From Acidimicrobiaceae bacterium (GTDB taxonomy: Bacteria > Actinomycetota > Acidimicrobiia > Acidimicrobiales > Bog-793), in the NCBI GenBank assembly GCA_025463965.1, contig JAODBN010000132.1, forward strand, positions 1 through 8,918: 8,918 bases of DNA, read 5' to 3'. A program made the translations under genes and the position numbers. Positions within the stretch are counted from its first letter, which is position 1. The number at the start of each line of letters is the position of its first letter. Below the pieces are notes generated by a model. That model had not been told where the DNA came from and made no database searches. It was given only the letters and a program-made list of their open reading frames with translations. Positions 6,359 to 8,918 of this stretch are shown piece after piece.

Positions 6359-8511
6359 TCCGCCGCCGCCACGGCCACCGGCGGCGGTTGGCAAACCGGC
6401 TCGAGCTGCCTCGCCAGGCCACGCCGGGAAGCCTCGACCGGCTCCGTTCGGCGCTCGGCGCCGGGGGCGCCACCCGCTCCTCGGCCCTCGACGCGCTGGA
6501 TGCGCAGGAGAAAGCCGAGCTCTCGGCCCGCGAGCCGGGACGACCGCGCTTTGCCCTGCGGCTGTCGGTCACTGCGGTCGTGGTGGCGGTGGCCTTCTCC
6601 GTGCTCGTGGTGAGGCTCTGGTCGATCCAGGTGATCCGGGTGAAGGACTACCGCTCCCAGGCGATCCAGACCACCACCCGCCAAGTCGCAGTGCCTGCGC
6701 CGCGAGGTGAGATCCTCGCTCGCGGCGGCCAGGTCCTCGCCGGCGACCGCCCCGAGGACGTGGTCACCTTGAAGACCACCATCGACGCCAGTACGACCCC
6801 GGCCACCCGGGTGGCGAGCACCGAGACCGAGCAGAACCTGGCCGCGCTCATCCCCGGGCTCACCGTGAAGCAGATCCGCTCCCAGCTGAACAACGAGCAG
6901 TACGGCCCCTACCAGCCGGTTCCGGTCGCCGAGGGCATCAACCCGCAGCAGTTCACGACCATCAAGGAGAACCCCTCGGCCTTCCCGGGCGCCTCGGTCG
7001 TCCAGGAGTACGTGCGCAACTACCCCGCCGGCGACCTCGCCTCGCAGATGCTGGGCTACCTCGGGCCGATCACCTGTCCGGCCGGCGACACGGCCGCGCA
7101 GTGCACCACGGTCCAGCAGCAGTACAGCGCCAAGGGCTACCAGCCCACCGACCTGATCGGCACGACCGGCCTCGAGTTCCAGTACGAGTCGGTGCTGCGC
7201 GGCAAGGAGGGGGTCAAGACGGTCCAGGTCGACCCCTCGGGGAACTTGATCCAGACCACCTCGTCGACGCCTTCGACGCCGGGCAACGACGTGGTGCTCA
7301 ACCTCGACGTCGGTCTCCAGCAAGCGCTGAACAACGCCATGGTCTCCCAGGTCAACGCCCTGCGCTCCGGCTCGGCGATCGGCGCCACCGGGCCGGTCCC
7401 CGCCGACTGGGGCGCCGCGGTGGTGATGAACGCCAACACCGGGGCGGTGCTGGCGATCGACTCCTACCCCGGCTACAACAACAACGAGTGGGTGGGGGGG
7501 ATCTCCCAGAAGAACTACAACGCCCTCAAGGCCACCCCCGGCAACCCGCTCAACGACTACGCGCTCGAGGGCCTCCAGCCCCCGGGCTCGACCTTCAAGA
7601 TCTCGACGGCCACGGCCGCGCTCGACGACGGCCTCATCAGCACCGGCAGCTACATCGACGATCCGGGGTACTTCAACCAGTACGGGCTGTCGCTGCACGA
7701 CTCGAACGGCGAGTCCTTCGGCCCGATCAACGTCACGACCGCCCTCACCGTCTCGAGCGACGTGTTCTTCTACACCCTCGGCGCCGAGTTTTGGGTGGAC
7801 CGCTCCCGCTTCGGCCAGACCCCGATCCAGAACGTGGCGAACAAGTACGGCTACGGCGCGCCGAGCGGCATCGACCTTCCCGGTGAGTACCCGGGCTTCG
7901 TGGACAGCCCGGCGCTGCGCACGCTCCTGCACAAGGAGAACCCGGCCGTCTACCCGGCGAGCTCGACCAGCTGGTACCTCGGCGACAACGTCGAGCTGGC
8001 CTTCGGGCAGGGCACCACGCTCGTGACCCCGCTCGAGGAGGCCGAGGCCTACGCCACCTTCGCCAACGGCGGGACCCGCTACGCCCCGGAGATGGCCGGA
8101 GCGATCGTGGGGCCGAACGACAAGCTCGTGCGCAGGATCGCTCCCAAGGCCAAGGCGCACGTCACCTACGCCCCCGGCGTCTACCAGGCGATGTTGTCGG
8201 GGTTCGAGGGCGTCGTCCAGCAGCCGCACGGCACCGCCTACGCCGCCTTCACGGGCTTTCCCTTCTCCAAGTGGGACGTCGCCGGCAAGACCGGTACGGC
8301 CGACGTGTCGCTCACGAGCACGAAGCAGCCGACGGCGTGGTTCGTGGCCTTCGGCGGTCCGAAGAACTCCTCCACCCGCTATGTCGTTGCGGTCGAGATC
8401 GACCAGGCCGGCTACGGCGCCGCGGCGTCAGCCCCGGTGGCCCGCAGCATCTTCGACTACCTCTACGCGCACCAAGGCGTGGGGGCGCTCAACCTCCCTG
8501 GCAAGGGATGA
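6355..8511 (+). CDS. mrdA: Penicillin-binding protein 2 (class B peptidoglycan D,D-transpeptidase)
   Basis: PBP2 cross-links peptidoglycan during elongation and is the beta-lactam target of the Mre complex. From GTG 6355 the product is 718 aa. It has a long, Arg-rich cytoplasmic tail (1-65), a membrane anchor at about 66-86, a pedestal/dimerisation domain, then the transpeptidase domain. The three active-site motifs are intact: SxxK as STFK (S412, K415), SSD (467-469, the SxD form common in PBP2) and KTG (645-647). GLEFQYESVLRGKEG is also typical of class B enzymes. The pedestal motif reads RGEILARGG (117-125), where the family usually has RGxIxDRNG, so the Asp and Asn are replaced. Only two cysteines occur, C241 and C250, in an outside loop. 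GTG 6355 has a GGGGAG site about 10 bases upstream and forms a GTGA overlap with mreD; a start at 5992 would overlap mreD by 367 bp and is rejected. The symbol could equally be pbpA by actinobacterial usage. Confidence 0.95.
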   Translation: MIRRRHGHRRRLANRLELPRQATPGSLDRLRSALGAGGATRSSALDALDAQEKAELSAREPGRPRFALRLSVTAVVVAVAFSVLVVRLWSIQVIRVKDYRSQAIQTTTRQVAVPAPRGEILARGGQVLAGDRPEDVVTLKTTIDASTTPATRVASTETEQNLAALIPGLTVKQIRSQLNNEQYGPYQPVPVAEGINPQQFTTIKENPSAFPGASVVQEYVRNYPAGDLASQMLGYLGPITCPAGDTAAQCTTVQQQYSAKGYQPTDLIGTTGLEFQYESVLRGKEGVKTVQVDPSGNLIQTTSSTPSTPGNDVVLNLDVGLQQALNNAMVSQVNALRSGSAIGATGPVPADWGAAVVMNANTGAVLAIDSYPGYNNNEWVGGISQKNYNALKATPGNPLNDYALEGLQPPGSTFKISTATAALDDGLISTGSYIDDPGYFNQYGLSLHDSNGESFGPINVTTALTVSSDVFFYTLGAEFWVDRSRFGQTPIQNVANKYGYGAPSGIDLPGEYPGFVDSPALRTLLHKENPAVYPASSTSWYLGDNVELAFGQGTTLVTPLEEAEAYATFANGGTRYAPEMAGAIVGPNDKLVRRIAPKAKAHVTYAPGVYQAMLSGFEGVVQQPHGTAYAAFTGFPFSKWDVAGKTGTADVSLTSTKQPTAWFVAFGGPKNSSTRYVVAVEIDQAGYGAAASAPVARSIFDYLYAHQGVGALNLPGKG

Positions 8512-8535
8512 TCGTCCCGTCACGCGTTCGAAACG

Positions 8536-8562
8536 ATCCCGGGCCGGCTGAGCACCCGGGAT
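8536..8562. repeat. Perfect 8-bp hairpin after mrdA (possible terminator or attenuator)
   Basis: ATCCCGGG (8536-8543) and CCCGGGAT (8555-8562) are perfect inverted copies around an 11-base loop. It starts 25 bp after the mrdA stop, a natural site for transcription termination. No T-run follows (the next bases are ACACTCGTCA), so if it terminates it would be of the actinobacterial type lacking a U-tail. It also overlaps the -10-like TACACT at 8562, so a promoter-operator role is possible. Confidence 0.4.
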
Positions 8563-8567
8563 ACACT
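8562..8567 (+). promoter_or_regulatory. Possible -10 element (TACACT) upstream of the 8577 ATG
   Basis: TACACT fits the TANNNT consensus and lies 9 bp before the ATG at 8577, similar to the TAGGGT-ATG spacing at ndk. Transcription would start about 1-4 bases before that ATG. No convincing -35 box is seen at the expected distance, where the sequence is the hairpin stem. This is a weak call. Confidence 0.25.
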
Positions 8568-8576
8568 CGTCACGAG

Positions 8577-8918
8577 ATGACCCTGCCGATGCCCGGAGCC
8601 GAGCTCTGCTCGCCAGGCGCGGCGCGCACCATCCCGAGCGCCGCGCTCGCCACCGTCGGTGGCGCGCTGGCGCGACCCTGCGGGCCGGTCCCCGGCGCCC
8701 GCCCGACCGTCGTTCCGACGACGGCGGACGCCTGGAGCCCCCGCCTGACCATGCACGACGGCGTCCGGCCCGGATCCCTGGAGGCGCACGTCGCGCCCGG
8801 GGTCCGCGCCGAGCTCGCCCTGGCGCGTCGAGTCGACGCGTCTTTCAGAAGGGACCCCCCTGATGTCGGATACGACAAACGGTCAGCACCCCGCTGGCCG
8901 CCCCGAGGCCTCCACCCC
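8577..8918 (+). CDS. Unrecognised small ORF with coding-like base periodicity (open to window end)
   Basis: This frame has no stop from 8577 to the window end and begins MTLPMPGAELCSPGAARTIP. I recognise no family. By hand count over codons 8577-8840, GC is about 80%, 68% and 91% at positions 1, 2 and 3. That order is expected of real coding DNA on this strand and does not fit the opposite strand's frame. Codon quality falls after about 8840 (AGA AGG, TCT), where the ribosome binding site and start of the next gene overlap it in another frame. One extra C in the C6 run at 8855-8860 would end it at TGA 8861-8863 (bases as given), joined to the next ATG as TGATG. There is no Shine-Dalgarno sequence; the -10-like TACACT would give a leaderless start. 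An in-frame ATG at 8508 overlapping the mrdA stop (ATGA) is an alternative start, but codons 8508-8576 look less coding-like. It could be a small gene, a decayed gene, or chance. Confidence 0.3.
   Translation, partial: MTLPMPGAELCSPGAARTIPSAALATVGGALARPCGPVPGARPTVVPTTADAWSPRLTMHDGVRPGSLEAHVAPGVRAELALARRVDASFRRDPPDVGYDKRSAPRWPPRGLHP
8846..8853 (+). promoter_or_regulatory. Ribosome binding site for the gene starting at 8863
   Basis: AGAAGGGA lies 9 bases before the ATG at 8863. It is purine-rich with good anti-Shine-Dalgarno complementarity and normal spacing, and it decides the start of the following partial gene. Confidence 0.55.
8863..8918 (+). CDS. Start of an unidentified protein gene (3' end outside window)
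   Basis: Only the first 18 codons or so are in the window: MSDTTNGQHPAGRPEASTP. The start is supported by a well-placed AGAAGGG ribosome binding site. The fragment is polar and rich in T, P, G and A, a disordered leader with no domain signature. Downstream neighbours commonly found at this place in actinobacterial genomes include rodA, a B12-binding radical SAM protein and ribonuclease E/G, which often has a disordered N-terminus. None can be chosen from this fragment. The ATG overlaps a TGA in another frame (TGATG at 8861-8865). Confidence 0.5.
   Translation, partial: MSDTTNGQHPAGRPEAST

Noticed and set aside
7494..7500. G7 homopolymer in the PBP2 gene as a possible phase-variation or frameshift site
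   Set aside because: The reading frame is intact on both sides through to the SSD and KTG motifs. A single G7 in GC-rich coding DNA is unremarkable.
6322..8229. Minus-strand ORF of 635 codons opposite the PBP2 gene
   Set aside because: Long antisense frames are expected opposite GC-rich genes with strong third-position bias. The product is repetitive L/V/R/G/D, while the + strand encodes an intact PBP2.
8570..8878. Minus-strand ORF of 102 codons in the segment after mrdA
   Set aside because: Its codon positions 1 and 2 have the reverse of the expected GC order (about 68% then 80%), and it would run against all neighbours. The + strand frame fits better.
1..8918. Defence system, mobile element, CRISPR array or secondary-metabolism locus
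   Set aside because: All genes through 8511 are core protease, folate, nucleotide and cell-elongation genes in a conserved order. No transposase, integrase, repeat array, tRNA or rRNA was seen.

Overview
This window is a contiguous, single-strand (+) block of chromosomal housekeeping genes from a GC-rich bacterium. Gene content and order (clpP-clpX, folC, ndk, mreB-mreC-mreD, PBP2), frequent GTG starts, very high GC at third codon positions and TANNNT-like -10 elements point to Actinomycetota. A deep lineage such as Acidimicrobiia is a reasonable but unproven guess. No mobile element, CRISPR array, tRNA or rRNA was seen.

Layout: (1) Positions 2-1918 encode the ClpXP protease. The clpP gene has lost its 5' end to the window edge, and clpX follows 21 bp later. 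(2) Positions 1905-3308 encode folC, which overlaps the clpX end, and 3361-3771 encode ndk. These are folate polyglutamylation and nucleotide-triphosphate balance. (3) After a 132-bp gap with a candidate promoter and a paired direct repeat comes the cell-elongation cluster mreB (3904-4935), mreC (4955-5806), mreD (5819-6358) and the class B transpeptidase PBP2/mrdA (6355-8511). Spacing is 19 and 12 bp, then a 4-bp GTGA overlap, so this is almost certainly one operon. (4) Positions 8512-8918 are the least explained part. They hold a perfect hairpin, a coding-like unrecognised small ORF, and the first 18-19 codons of a new gene with a good ribosome binding site at 8863.

The mre/mrd genes work together: MreB filaments under the membrane, the MreC periplasmic scaffold and the MreD membrane partner direct PBP2 cross-linking of lateral-wall peptidoglycan. 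The glycosyltransferase partner RodA, often encoded next to mrdA, is not visible. It could only be the gene starting at 8863 or lie elsewhere.

Most of the window is ordinary conserved core genome and I find no evidence for a new multi-gene system. The points worth a second look are small: the folC start with a misplaced strong Shine-Dalgarno sequence, the 21-bp-phased repeat before mreB, the cysteine pair and altered pedestal motif of PBP2, and the unexplained 8512-8862 segment.
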